The notes: generated by a model not told the origin, from the sequence alone. Numbered from the stretch's first letter, positions 12,139 through 22,504 are shown. The stretch: DNA of 64,000 nt from Prunus persica (GCF_000346465.2 NC_034012.1:15868789-15932788); one strand, 5' to 3'. Numbers and translations: made by a program.

Positions 12139-12396
12139 AAAAAATTTGAGTTTTAAAAACTGGACTTCGAAATACTTATGGTTGTGCCGCTGGACTTCCG
12201 TAGATCGTAACTTCTTTGTTACAACTATAATTTAAGCCCACTATATGTCTACGAACTTGTATCGATGCGATCTACATCATGGTGCCCTTCAATTTTCCAA
12301 AATCCTACCTGATTAAAAAGTGACCAAAAGGAAAAATTGTTATTTCATAATTAAATAAATTAACGAATAATTAAAATTGGGTCGGGATGTTTCACA
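10821..12396. mobile_element. LTR fragment inserted in Athila RT
   Basis: From about 11090 to 12396 the sequence matches the last 1.3 kb of the solo LTR at 50473-53907. Shared words include GGTCAACGGGGCC, CTGCAAGTTTGGTCCAGATC, GGAGCATCCGAGGCTCCGAT and the terminal GGGTCGGGATGTTTCACA (the better copy ends GGAGTCGGGGTGTTACA). The piece 10821-11090 is unassigned. It lacks the 5' end of the LTR and no duplication was found, so it is a truncated remnant, consistent with an associated deletion of the RT core. Confidence 0.7.
12086..12135. repeat. (GA)n microsatellite
   Basis: About 25 uninterrupted GA dinucleotides lie within the LTR fragment. The related LTRs at 40860-40940, 48420-48500 and 53620-53640 have GA-rich tracts at the equivalent place, so the tract belongs to the LTR family and has expanded here. 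Confidence 0.9.
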
Positions 12397-13015
12397 GTCT
12401 CTGGTAAAAGCATTGTTGTTGATAAAGCAAACGTAGACATTATTGCTAAATTGCCGCCACCAACCTCAGTGAAGGATGTGAGATCTTTTCTAGGCCATGC
12501 GGGTTCTACAGGCGTTTCATGAAAGACTTCTCCAAAATCAGTCATCCCTTGTGCAACCTGCTAGCCAAAGATGCCATTTTTGTGTTTGATGATTCATGTT
12601 TAATTGCTTTTAACAATTTAAAAAAGCTTCTTACTTCTGCTCCTATTATCAAAGCTCTAGATTGGAGTTTGAATTGATGTGTGATGCTTCTGACTATGCA
12701 AAGGTGCCGTTCTTGGTCAACGAAAGGAAAAGCTTTTACATGTGATTCATTATGCAAGCAGAACATTGAATGATGCACAACTCAATTACTCAACCACTAA
12801 GAAGGAATTGCTTACCATAATCTTTGCTTTGGAGAAGTTTAGATTTTTTTCTCGTTGGATCTAAAGTCATAGTGTATTCTGACCGTGCTGCTCTAAAATA
12901 CCTAATGACAAAGAAGGATGCCAAATCTAGACTCATTATATGGATTTTGATGCTACAAGAGTTTAAGTTAGAGATTCGAGACAAGAAAGGCTCCGAAAAA
13001 ACTCACACCTAGCCA
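12397..13015 (+). pseudogene. Athila-type RT thumb and RNase H, broken
   Basis: The polyprotein resumes after the LTR insertion with VDKANVDIIAKLPPPTSVKD and VRSFLGHAG, the RT connection domain. It continues with FMKDFSKISHPLCNLLAKDA. RNase H follows: VIHYASRTLNDAQLNYSTTK with the conserved Glu-rich [14 protein letters not shown]. At least two frameshifts (near 12500 and 12660) and one near 12850 disrupt it. The missing amino acids between RRMPF at about 10820 and this segment are the RT palm. Confidence 0.8.
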
Positions 13016-14330
13016 CGAAGAGGAAGTAAGTGTGTTTCCCCTGAATGAGTCATTTCCAGATGAACAACTATTTTCTGTACAACATGGAGTCCCATGGTAT
13101 GCGGACATTGTGAATTGTCTAGTTAGTGGAATTATTTCAGCTGATTCTAACTCCCATACTTGTACAAGCATTGCCCTGATCAAATTATCCAATGATGTTT
13201 ACCGGAGAATGAGCAACAAAGCATTCTAAATTTCTCTCATTGTTATGCATGTAGTGGACATTTTGGTCCCAAATGCAAAGCTAATAAAATTTTGCAAAGT
13301 GGCTTCTTTTGGCCATCTTTGTTTAAGGATACCTATAAGTATTGCAGCTTGCGATCGATGTCAAAGAGTTGGTAATATTTCCAAAAAGAATGAGATCCCA
13401 CTTCAAAGTATTCTTGTGGTTGAACTCTTTGATGTCTGGGGTATTGACTTTATGGGTCCTTTTTCGTCATCTTGAAGCAACAAATATATATTAGTGGTTG
13501 TCGATTATGTGTCAAAATGGGTTGGCGTGTCCCACTGCTGATGTTGCTGTTGTAATGCGTTTTCTAAAAGGATCCATCTTATCACAGTTTGGCATTCTAA
13601 GAGTGATCATCAGTGATGGAGGGATGCACTTCATCAACAAAGCATTTGACAAGCTTGTGGCTAAATATCATGTCCATCATAGAGTTGCTACACCTTACCA
13701 TCCTCAGACCAGTGGCCAAGTTGAGGTTTCTAATAGAGAGATCAAGAGAATCTTAGAGAAAAGAGTCAGTGCTTCAAGGAAGGATTGGTCTTTATAGCTA
13801 AACGATGCATTGTGGGCTTATCGGACAGCTTACAAAACATCTATAGGCATGTCACCATTTTGATTGGTGTATGGGAAAGCATGTCATTTGCCTATGGAGT
13901 TGGAACATAAAGCATATTGAGCTATCAAAAAGCTCAATTTTGACCTACAGGCTGCTGGTGTTAAAAGGAAGCTATAGCTTTATGAACTGGAGGAGCTCAG
14001 ATATAAGGCTTATGAGAATGCAAGGATATATAAAGAAAAGACCAAAACGTTGCATGATCAAGCTATTTCTAGGAAAACATTTGTGACAGGAGAGAAAAAA
14101 TGTTGCTTTATAATTCCGAACTTTGACTCTTTCTGGGCAAATTGCGTTCAAAATGGATAAGCCCCTTCCTCGTCACTGAAATTTCTCCTCATGGTGATGT
14201 AGAGATTCAAAACATGTCAACTGGGACCCAATTCAAAGTGAATGATCATCACCTCAAACATTATCTAGAATCTCACTTTGATCCTCAAGAGGTGGTGTCA
14301 TTCCTGACATGGAATGACTATGCAAAAGAC
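13016..14330 (+). pseudogene. Athila-type integrase, broken
   Basis: The zinc-binding end ([17 protein letters not shown], near 13350) is followed by [14 protein letters not shown], which carries the first catalytic Asp. After a stop near 13472 come IISDGGMHFINKAF with the second Asp and YHPQTSGQVEVSNREIKRIL with the Glu. C-terminal words (DALWAYRTAYKTSIGMSPF, VYGKACHLPMELEHKAY) follow. Stops and frameshifts occur throughout (13472, 13797, 13861 and others). The tail 14142-14330 matches the end of Athila pol. No env-like ORF or 3' LTR follows; the element is cut by the CACTA derivative. Confidence 0.85.
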
Positions 14331-14337
14331 TATAAAG

Positions 14338-15747
14338 AAATAAAAACCGTCATTTGAAAAAGAAAACACGCTGGTTAATTATACTTAAATTACACGACGG
14401 CTAATAGATATTAACAACAACGACGGTCAAGAAAATAAATCACATTGTAGATTTAAAAATAACACAATGGAACAGTGCTTCAATCGATGAATTTTAGGAA
14501 AACACTACTTCTAACGATAAATAATAACCGTAGTCTAAAGAGGGAAATAAAGACAACTTAGTTCCATTAACTGTCGTGAGAGCTCTTCTGCACGTCGGTT
14601 AAACGAAAACAATTGACATCTCAGAGAATACACACGTCAATGAGGTTTATAAAAGCGCCTTTTAAAAGGCCAACCATGTCCATTCCTATACAACTACCAA
14701 TGTGGTAAGTAAAATAACAATGACGATAACTTAGATTCTATGGACGTAGTGAAGAGATCAACCACGGTCATTAGTTTACACTAACCGCCGTTCAAACTTT
14801 GATCCACGCTATCAGACGTCAGTGTTTTCCAAATAGCGTAGTCTAACTTTGTCCAAGTCATAATTTTTAGCTTGTTTTTATCATTTAGACGTCAGTTCTC
14901 GCAAGAAACATTCGTCGCATATTGGTAGTAACTTTGTTCTTTTAACATATTATGATGTTAATATTGCTTTTGAATGTCGGTTCTTGCTTCTTGCGGCGTA
15001 GAATACTTTTAACAAGGCCATTTTTTCCTGGATTGTGACGTGGAAGATTTTAGAAGCGGCGGTTGTTCTACCTGTGTCATGGTTAATATATTTTACATCA
15101 GTTACGGTATAATTCTTGATGAATATTCTTTAGACGTCTGTTCTTTTCTGTAAGTGTCGTCTAAGATTGTTGACGTTTTCTTTTGTTTGCGTTTTTATAG
15201 ATTTTAGACGTCGGTTTTTAGCCTCCCTACATGTAGGTACTGACGGTCTACAAGACTCCAAGATAAGACCCCTTGTACACAAACTCAAGATCTGCTATGA
15301 GCACGTTCATAGATGAATATAGATATCCAAGTCACATAACCATTGCCCAAAATAATAATTTAAGTAGAGAAAGTATATAAAAGTAGAATAGGAGAGAATC
15401 AAATTGTGGTGGTGATTGTGGTATGTGATATTCTGATGGTGTATTGTCAGGTGTTCAAATGTGAAGGAAGAGTGGCCTTTTATGGGCATCCAATAACATG
15501 TAACCTTCACCACATTAAACTAGAAAATTAAGTAGAAATAAAACCTAAAAATTAAATATATATAACCCCTACAATAGATAAAATAAAACAACCAAAATAA
15601 TAAATAAATAAATAAAACGGTTAAATTTTTATAAATTTTTTAAAATTGCAACAATTTTATGTATCAAAAGATGGAAGTCGATTTCATGACGGTTTAAAAA
15701 CCTTCTAGACAACAGTGGATTCCCGTTGTCTATTTCAATTTTTGTAG
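14338..15747. mobile_element. CACTA-type non-autonomous derivative, ends eroded
   Basis: The whole stretch is studded with ACGACGG, GACGTC and CCGTCGT words, the same subterminal motif set that fills the non-coding parts of the CACTA element at 24107-34920. The left end ACTATAAAGAAAT resembles that element's right terminus read inwards (CACTACTATAAAAA). The right end AATTTTTGTAG matches the inverted terminus minus the last TAGTG. It has no ORF. No 3-bp duplication can be called because both CACTA tips are lost. It caps the 3' end of the broken Athila element. Confidence 0.65.
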
Positions 15748-15758
15748 GTAAAGGTTTT

Positions 15759-16540
15759 GTGAATGGTGTGTGATGATCCAATAGCCAGAGTAATTGACAA
15801 GCATTTCTAATCTTTTGGCAGTGAGTTTAGTAAAAAGCTTTGCCAGCGGAGAGACTGCGTGCAGAGTTAACTTTCCAAGGTGCTTATATATAAGCAGCCA
15901 GTGTTTACCAATTCAAATCAAAATATAATTTTCCTCGGAGGACTTGTGACGTGTCGTTGAGTCTAAGTCTTGAGAAAAGAATGTTGGCAAATTCTGTTTG
16001 ACTTTCATATTGTGTATTTTTATTTATGTTTTAATGTCAAATTGTGAATATCGACTAAACGTTCAAGCAAAAATCAACTTAATCAATGTTCTAAAATTCG
16101 CACTCTAAGAATTTAACGGTCTTATCTTCATTTTTCAAGATGTTCATTGCTCAATATTTCTTTTGCTTGGGATGGAAGGAGGACTACAACAAAGAAGAAA
16201 CTGGTTTGGATATTGCTGTAGAATTATTTGGAAAGTTTTGGGTTTTTTCTGTTGCTCTTTCCTTGATATGCATGTTTGACCTCTTTTCAGTGTGACTGGT
16301 CAGAGCTTGTAAATAATGAATTGATTAGACTGAAACAAAACACTCTATGAATAGGTTCCCTGATTTAATAACTCTGATGTAGATCATTTTTTTAATTGTA
16401 ATATTTGCAATATGCAATAGATAATATTATTGTTTAATTATAACAAATTAGTTTTTTTTATGAGCCAGGTCTTCTTTTCTTGGTCAATCTTGTCTTTTTG
16501 GCTAAGTTCTTTTACTTCTCTATATTGCAATGATGAGTCA
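15759..16540. other. Diverged copy of receptor-kinase 5' flank, then unassigned
   Basis: No gene is seen. The part 15759-15990 is similar to 17950-18025 plus 18505-18680. Both share the order 'CCAATTCAAATCA ... GGAGGACTTG' with the upstream flank of the receptor kinase (22600-22690). This suggests old partial copies of that gene's 5' region. From 16000 to 16540 I see nothing recognisable. Confidence 0.4.
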
Positions 16541-17117
16541 TAGGGGTGGACACTCAAACCGGCAAAACGGAAATTCGAGCCGAACCGTACCGATCTAAAC
16601 CCAAAAAAAACCGAGTTGATCAAAAAGTCAACAACCGATCAAAAATCGAATCGGACCGGTTTGGTTCGGTTCTGGATTCAGTTCTATGTCTTCAAAAACC
16701 GGACCGAGCCGAACCGAACCGGTCAAATTAAAAAAATATATAATTTCAATATATATTTATATTTAATGCTATATTTTTAATTTCACTATAAAAAAAAACT
16801 AATATTTGTCCAAGTTCAATTTCAAAATATATCTCTTTTCTAACTTTAATATTTATTTTTATATGAAATTGAATAATTTGTTAATTTTCAAGTAAAAAAA
16901 TAATATTTCAGTTGAAAATTGTATTAAAAAATAATTAAAAATAATAATTTTTATAATTCGGTTCAAAACCGAACCGGAACTGGAACCGGTTCAAACCGAA
17001 CTGGAACTGAGCAGTTTTTGAATTTTTTATTAAAACCGAACCAAACCGGATGAACAGTACCGGATCGGTTCTAATTTGAGGCGAAAACCAATCCAAACCG
17101 AACCATGCCCACTCCTA
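16541..17117. mobile_element. hAT-like miniature element, family A copy 2 (inverted)
   Basis: It lies in reverse orientation to the copy at 3473-4059, beginning TAGGGGTGGACACTC and ending ATGCCCACTCCTA. It is flanked by a perfect 8-bp duplication ATGAGTCA (16533-16540 and 17118-17125). The AT-rich centre aligns with the first copy read backwards. It has no coding capacity. Confidence 0.88.
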
Positions 17118-17149
17118 ATGAGTCATCCAAATATCTTAGGGAACGTTTT

Positions 17150-17610
17150 TGGCAATTTTAGTCTCTGAAGTTGATTTATTTTTCACTTTTCGTCCCTGTA
17201 GTTTGAATTTGGTCAATTGTGCCCTTATAGTTTCATAATTGTAGCAATTCAAGGATAAGTCACGAATTTCGTCAATTTCTTTCACAATATCAGGGGTATT
17301 TCTATCCATGTCAAGTTTTTTTAAAAAATAGAAACTTAAATATAAATATTTTTTTAATTGCAAACAAGAAACAAGCAATTGATTTGTCATTGACATGAAA
17401 TTCCAAAGTGACCAAAGTAGCAAATAATAATCAAAGCATTCCCAATCTAGTTCGCAATTCATTAATCAACAAACCCTAACGTCAAAATCAATAGTTGATG
17501 AAAATACCCCTGACCCCGTTAAAGAATTTGACGGAATTTGCAATTTGTCTTTGAATTGCTACAATTACAAAATTACAAAGGTATAATTGGTTTAGCAACA
17601 CCGATATTTC
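17150..17610. repeat. Inverted-repeat element, MITE-like
   Basis: Two arms face each other: TTGTAGCAATTCAA near 17240 and TTGAATTGCTACAA near 17553. Words about 'caggggta' and 'tacccctgacccc' also mirror each other (17290 and 17505). The whole can fold back on itself. No clean target duplication was found and the family is not recognised. Confidence 0.5.
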
Positions 17611-18019
17611 CCCAAACTTAACCACCTACAAAGCCCAGTAGTGTGAGGTTTTATCACAAAAGGCCTCGGTGATATTCGTAGTAGAATTATTCATTATATA
17701 TTTTATGTTATTTAATCAAGTTTCCGATGTGGGACTTATATTCTTCAACATTACTCACTGACGAACTATTTGGAGGAGCAATTCTCGAAAGTGACGTTGA
17801 ACCATTACACCAAACAAGCGATGTTGTTGCTTCATCAAACCAACGGTTCGATTTAGGTTGGTGTTGGTTTTTGAGACAATTCATTATGATGGGATGCCAA
17901 ATCTGTGCTCGGCAGAGCCACAACAAGTAGATGGAGAGAAGACAAGAAAAAGTTTAATTGAAGCTTTGGTGAATGGTGTGTGATGATCCCCTTAATCCCA
18001 GAGGTATTGACAAGCATTT
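17611..18019. other. Unassigned; contains receptor-kinase flank-like segment
   Basis: No gene is supported. The end (17950-18019) repeats the sequence at 15764-15810 ('GAATGGTGTGTGATGATCC', 'GACAAGCATTTC'), so it is the left half of a second diverged copy of that flank. Short open frames on both strands overlap each other and match nothing I know. Confidence 0.35.
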
Positions 18020-18510
18020 CGTTCGAGAATTTTGAGAGTTGGTATGAAATTGCATTCTTATGTTTGGAAAATGCACTTTTGGGAATGCGGTACTTAACTC
18101 ATAGGTATGAAGAACTTCCCTTATAGGGCGGATTTCATATCCTTGGCTTGGAAATTCTTCTCCTCCCCCCTCAAAGTGAAAGCGACTATGGGAGTGTTTT
18201 TTCTATGAGAGAGGGGGCTAGGGTTTCTCATGTGGAATATCACTTTTGACCCTTAAACTCTTGGTTTTAATAATTTTTAATAATTTTTTTTTTTAAAAAA
18301 ACAAGGGTATTGTTGGAAAACTGAACAATTTTTAATTCCTCATAATGCACAAACCAAACATGGAAATGAGAGAAAATGATATTTTCAAGTCCTCATTCCC
18401 AACGTTCCCAAACATGGGAATAAACATCCTCCATTTTCATCTCATGGGATTAAACATGTGAATTTCATTCCCACGAAGTTCAATCCGTGAACCAAACGGG
18501 CTGGAGAGAG
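18020..18510. mobile_element. Probable miniature element splitting a duplicated flank
   Basis: The segment separates the two halves of a sequence that is continuous at 15764-15990. Its two ends look mutually inverted around the words 'gaattg/cattc' and 'gaatgaaattc'. The boundaries are deduced only from the interruption; no target duplication was confirmed. Confidence 0.4.
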
Positions 18511-18958
18511 CTAGTAAAAGCTACCTTTGTAGGCTTGCATCAATTGTTAAAACTAGAGAAGACTGCCGAGTAAATTTCCAAGTAGAGAGCATATGTATAA
18601 GCTGGCGCATAGTTAATTTACCAGTTCAAATGAGAACAATTTTCGTTGGAAGACTTGAGACATTGGTTGATTCCAACTCTTCTTTTATTGACCTATTCAA
18701 ATTTGACATATCATCTTATATAGTATTTTTATTTGCAGCTTTACCTTGTATGGTATTTTTCTTTCTTGATTCGTTTCGTTCAACATGCTATTCATTGTTT
18801 GAAATTACAAGGGGACGAATAAAATAGTGGATCAAGATTCAATAGAATGGTCATGATGGGATGGGAGAAGAGACCACGGTGTCTTGAAGTGACATAATGG
18901 AGAAAAATTTAATTGCAACGGGGATATCACTGTTTTGTTATTTCCAACCAATAATGCT
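18511..18958. other. Unassigned; right half of receptor-kinase flank copy
   Basis: 18511-18680 continues the flank-like sequence begun at 17950 (ACCAGTTCAAATGAGAACAA, GGAAGACTTGAGACATTGG). Beyond 18680 there is a short hydrophobic plus-strand open frame (18630-18827) of no known family. I see no supported gene. Confidence 0.3.
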
Positions 18959-19185
18959 TAGGGGTGGCAATTTCGGACACGACCCGATACACGCACGAGA
19001 AAAAAACAGGTCAATTTCGGGTCAACCCGTTCTGACCCGTTTAATAAACAGGTGGGTTTCGGGTCAACCCGCTGACCTGCTATAATACCTATCTACCCGT
19101 TTATTAAACGGGTCGTGTCACGGGTCATGTCAACTCGTGTACAACCCGCTAACCCACTAAAAAATAAAGACAAATGGAGACTTCA

Positions 19186-19415
19186 TGTCATATCCCGGGA
19201 TCAACTCCGCCGTAGCACGATATTGTCCACTTTGGGCCCCCCTCTCTGGCCCGCACGGTTTTGTTTCTGGGAGCTTACGAGCAACTTCCCAGTGGGTCAC
19301 CCATCCTGGGATTGCTCTAGCCTCCAACTCGCTTAACTTCGGAGTTTCTACGACTCCGAAGCCAATGAGCTCCCAAAAGGCCTCGTGCTAGATGGATGCG
19401 GGTGTGCACATATAA
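19186..19415 (+). mobile_element. Cassandra-type TRIM LTR, truncated by gap
   Basis: The sequence from TGTCATATCCCGGGATC onward has the layout of Cassandra terminal-repeat retrotransposons in miniature, whose LTRs carry a 5S rRNA-like segment. It begins with TG, contains CTCCGCCGTAGCACGATATT, then the 5S-derived segment on the minus strand, then GGCCTCGTGCTAGATGG. It runs into the assembly gap at 19416. Neither the LTR end nor a second LTR can be seen, so solo versus full element is unresolved. Confidence 0.85.
19269..19350 (-). ncRNA. 5S rRNA-like segment inside Cassandra LTR
   Basis: On the minus strand the order CTCCGAAGTTAAGCG, AGGATGGGTGACC, CTGGGAAGT matches the 3' half of plant 5S rRNA, including the internal Pol III promoter region. 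The spacer between the first two blocks (GAGTTGGAGGCTAGAGCAAT) differs from true 5S. It is a retrotransposon-borne 5S-derived module, not a functional ribosomal gene. Confidence 0.8.
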
Positions 19416-19515
19416 NNNNNNNNNNNNNNNNNNNNNNNNNNNNNNNNNNNNNNNNNNNNNNNNNNNNNNNNNNNNNNNNNNNNNNNNNNNNNNNNNNNNN
19501 NNNNNNNNNNNNNNN
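19416..19515. other. Assembly gap (100 N)
   Basis: Exactly 100 N, a conventional unknown-length gap. It falls between a Cassandra LTR and a long CT microsatellite, which explains the assembly break. ORF-like frames crossing it are artefacts. Confidence 1.
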
Positions 19516-19554
<39 letters not shown>

Positions 19555-19657
19555 CTCTCTTTTCCTTTCCTCTACTCTCCTTTTTTTTTCCCTTTCTTTT
19601 CCTTCTCTTTAGTTTTTCTCTCATATCTCTTTTTTCTTTCTTTCTTTCCTTCAATCT

Positions 19658-19718
<61 letters not shown>

Positions 19719-19800
19719 TTTTTATTTTCCTTCTCTCTTCTCTCCTCTCTCTATCTTTTTTTTCTTTCTTTTCCTTATATTTTCTCTACTCTTTATGTTT
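19516..19800. repeat. (CT)n and pyrimidine-rich tract
   Basis: CT dinucleotide runs at 19516-19550 and about 19664-19702 are joined by TTTC/CTTT-rich sequence, followed by a short (TA)n run at about 19703-19719. The strand asymmetry is almost complete for 285 bp. It produces long Leu/Ser or Arg/Glu pseudo-ORFs that are not genes. Confidence 0.9.
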
Positions 19801-20014
19801 TTTTTAATTTAAATTTTTTCGGTTGTGAGTTTTGTAACATGCATGTTATTAGTTATGAACCCGTTACACGACTCGAAACCCGCACGATAAAAGACGACCC
19901 GAACCCGACACGATACGTTTATTAAATGGGTTGGATTCGGGTTTAGCATTCTTGACACATTTATTATCCCGACACGACACGAACCCGACACGACACGACC
20001 CATTGCCAACCCTA

Positions 20015-20467
20015 AATGCTATGCCACATGGAAGTTATCATGTGTGTCATAATGTTATTCGTTGGGATAGCAAAATAGTATTATCCCCGTATAATGAAAG
20101 TCTTTCTCACATATTGACTAACTATATTTAATTTCTTATCTTATATTTATTGCTTAGTCCTGTTTGTGAGGTCGACGGGCCTAAGCCAATAAGTCTGATA
20201 ATTATTGCATGTTGGATAGAAATTTTGTGAGTTAATAGTTTGATAAAGTTTGGATGGAAAGATGGATTGAACTCATTGAAGTGCTTGGGGATGTAAATGG
20301 ATTTAGAACTCAGAACTGAAAGCTAGCCAACTCTGAACAGTCAAACAAAGTAGGAAAAATATTCAGTTATGCTCAGATATACTCATATCTTTATTCTTCT
20401 TCAAATATATAAAATTAAATTGCAAAAAAGTTTGTACATTATTGTAAAACAACAATTAAAATTAAAT
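20015..20467. other. Downstream region of the receptor kinase
   Basis: No gene is visible. The part next to 20468 is the 3' untranslated side of the kinase gene on the minus strand. It is AT-rich with an AATAAA-like signal overlapping the stop codon. A second weak signal lies further down near 20410. Confidence 0.4.
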
Positions 20468-22504
20468 TTATTTTGAGTACAAACGTGATGCTGATGGAGT
20501 AGAATTTGATGCAGAAGATGTGGTGAACTGCGAGGAATTGGTGTTGCAGCCATAACCTGGACCTCCTTCTAAATCAGTACTAACAGACAAGATTGAAAAT
20601 GATAGCGGAGGAGAAGAGTAGCTAGCCACCGGCATCTTTGACGAGAGAATAGGCAATGGAACTTCGAAGTTAAGCACTTGAATTGTTTGTTGTATCGAAG
20701 GCCTGATCTTGTAATCTGGATGAGCACACCACAACCCAACAATCAACAAGCACTCCATTTGCCTCTTCTCAAAATCTCCAGAGAGTTTTGGGTCAGCTGC
20801 TTCAATGACTCTCCCTTCACCATAAAGATCCCAAACCCACTCCACCATAGTGATTTGACGGCTCCTGAACTCGAGATCATTGGGTTTTCTCCCACAAGCT
20901 ATCTCCAAAGCAACAACTCCAAAACTGTAAACATCTGTTTCCTTGCTAGCCTTTCCGGTGGTCATATATTCGGGAGCCATGTAGCCCATGGTTCCAGCAA
21001 GAACAGTAGTTTCTGATTGTTTTCCGTGGTCCACGAGTCTAGCTAATCCAAAGTCCCCAAGTTTTGCGTTGAAATTTGAATCTAACATGATATTGCTGGA
21101 TTTGACATCCCTGTGCAGCACACATTGTTCCCATTCCTCATGGAGATAGAACAACCCGGATGCCAAGCCTTGAGCAATTCTGTATCTTACGTCCCAAGCT
21201 AACGAGCTCTTTGCTTTGAACAAATGGGAATCTAAGCTGCCGTTGGACATGAACTCATAAACAAGTAGGAGTTGTTTTCTTTCGTGGCACCAACCAGTCA
21301 GTTGCACAAGATTCCGATGTCTAAGTCGACTAATGATCCTTACTTCAGCTGCATACTCCTTCAACCCCTGTCTCGACCCACTTGATATCCTCTTCACCGC
21401 AACATTTAAGTTCAGGTCTTTTATGTAGCCTCTGTAAACTCCACCAAATCCTCCCTCTCCAAGCTTCTGTCCCTCATGAAAATTGCTCGTTGATTGAGCC
21501 AATTTTCTGTACGAGAACTTTTTGGGGCCTGTCCCCTTTTCGAATTCCTCATCAATCATTGTAGCATCTTCATCACTACTTTCCCCTCTCTTCTTGCAAC
21601 AGATGAACCAAACCAAACCCAACCCACCACCCAAGACAAGTCCACCAATACCCAACTCAAGCACTAGTCTAATATTGATGCCATTTCCAGACTCCGGTGT
21701 GGTGTTCTTTGGTTTTTCATCAAACAGTTGAGTTGAATGGAAGCTCCATGAGTTGATCTTATGCAGAGCGGTATTAGCATCTGTTGCAGCAGAGAACCCA
21801 GCAATCACCCAACCTTGCAAAATATTATCCAGAGGAACCTCGCAATTAAGATACCTCATCATTTGGACACCATCCACATAACTAGTGAAAACCACATGAA
21901 TACCATTTGTTGTAGAATTGTAACTAATGCCAGCACTATTCACGCTACCCTCTGCAATATTTCCATTCCAAGGTGCGGTCATCTGAGACTTGAGAGTGCT
22001 GCTGTCAATCCCGACATGATCTCCCATGGGATCTTCGATAGAGGTGACTTCATTCTGATAGATGTCAAACTCTACTGCTACAAAGGGGTACTGACTTTTT
22101 GATGTGTTGTTTTGCGGGTTTTCCACGGCAAGGCCTAGACTGCCTCCTCTGCCTAATGTGCTGTTGAGTAAGGACCCATTTGGCGCTATGAAGAACGCCA
22201 GTCCATCAGCATATGGCGTTTTGCCTTGGGAGTCAATGACGAATGTGAAATTTGTGGTCCAGTCTGCAAGCTTTCCTGTGGCGTTGTCGCGGAGGAGGAA
22301 CGGTTGACTGTAGGTGGCTCGGCCCACGCTTTGTTCCTTTACGTCGTCAACAGCACTTTTGGTGAGTAGGAGGAATTCTCCATCGATGCGAGCATCTCCC
22401 TCCAGACATATGGTGTTTTTTCCATTTCGGAAGGTGGAGAAACTGAAGTGTAATGATGTCACACAAGGGGCTAACTGAAACAAAAGCAGAAGAAGGAAAA
22501 CCAT
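20468..22504 (-). CDS. L-type lectin-domain receptor-like kinase (class IX-like)
   Basis: An intact, intronless 678-residue receptor kinase. Residues 1-17 are a hydrophobic signal peptide. A legume-lectin ectodomain spans about 18-260, with ADGLAFF (D100), VAVEFD (143-147) and DHVGID (162-167) at the usual metal/sugar-site positions, and many N-glycosylation sequons. The membrane span is about 278-303, followed by basic CCKKR. The kinase domain (about 343-613) has GEGGFGGVY (349-357), AVK with Lys371, HRDVKSSN with Asp466, DFG at 484-486 and APE at 510-512, so all catalytic residues are present. The family sits in the plasma membrane and phosphorylates partners in defence and oxidative-burst signalling. 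The ATG at 22504 is the only start that gives a signal peptide. The last 60 residues are Ser/Thr-rich. The resemblance to LecRK-IX.1/IX.2 is from memory. Flanked by transposons, but the frame is undamaged. Confidence 0.95.
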   Translation of the reverse strand: MVFLLLLLFQLAPCVTSLHFSFSTFRNGKNTICLEGDARIDGEFLLLTKSAVDDVKEQSVGRATYSQPFLLRDNATGKLADWTTNFTFVIDSQGKTPYADGLAFFIAPNGSLLNSTLGRGGSLGLAVENPQNNTSKSQYPFVAVEFDIYQNEVTSIEDPMGDHVGIDSSTLKSQMTAPWNGNIAEGSVNSAGISYNSTTNGIHVVFTSYVDGVQMMRYLNCEVPLDNILQGWVIAGFSAATDANTALHKINSWSFHSTQLFDEKPKNTTPESGNGINIRLVLELGIGGLVLGGGLGLVWFICCKKRGESSDEDATMIDEEFEKGTGPKKFSYRKLAQSTSNFHEGQKLGEGGFGGVYRGYIKDLNLNVAVKRISSGSRQGLKEYAAEVRIISRLRHRNLVQLTGWCHERKQLLLVYEFMSNGSLDSHLFKAKSSLAWDVRYRIAQGLASGLFYLHEEWEQCVLHRDVKSSNIMLDSNFNAKLGDFGLARLVDHGKQSETTVLAGTMGYMAPEYMTTGKASKETDVYSFGVVALEIACGRKPNDLEFRSRQITMVEWVWDLYGEGRVIEAADPKLSGDFEKRQMECLLIVGLWCAHPDYKIRPSIQQTIQVLNFEVPLPILSSKMPVASYSSPPLSFSILSVSTDLEGGPGYGCNTNSSQFTTSSASNSTPSASRLYSK

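Larger units (their letters stand above)
18959..20014. mobile_element. hAT-like miniature element hosting a Cassandra LTR and a gap
   Basis: The left end TAGGGGTGGCAATTTCGG and right end CATTGCCAACCCTA are inverted repeats. Both arms are filled with GACACGACCCG / CGGGTCG words, a known look of plant miniature elements with GGGGTGGCAA ends. The flanks share AATGCT on both sides, an imperfect remnant of an 8-bp duplication. Inside lie a Cassandra-type LTR, a 100-N gap and pyrimidine-rich microsatellites. Confidence 0.7.

Noticed and set aside
19269..19350. Functional 5S rRNA gene
   Set aside because: Only part of 5S is present, with an altered spacer, inside a Cassandra-type LTR.
19385..19812. 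Open frames rich in Ser/Leu or Arg/Glu across the CT tract and gap
   Set aside because: They exist only because the microsatellite and N run contain no stops.
22104..22307. Plus-strand frames antisense to the receptor kinase (20678-22307)
   Set aside because: Shadow frames of a well-supported minus-strand gene, with no domain of their own.
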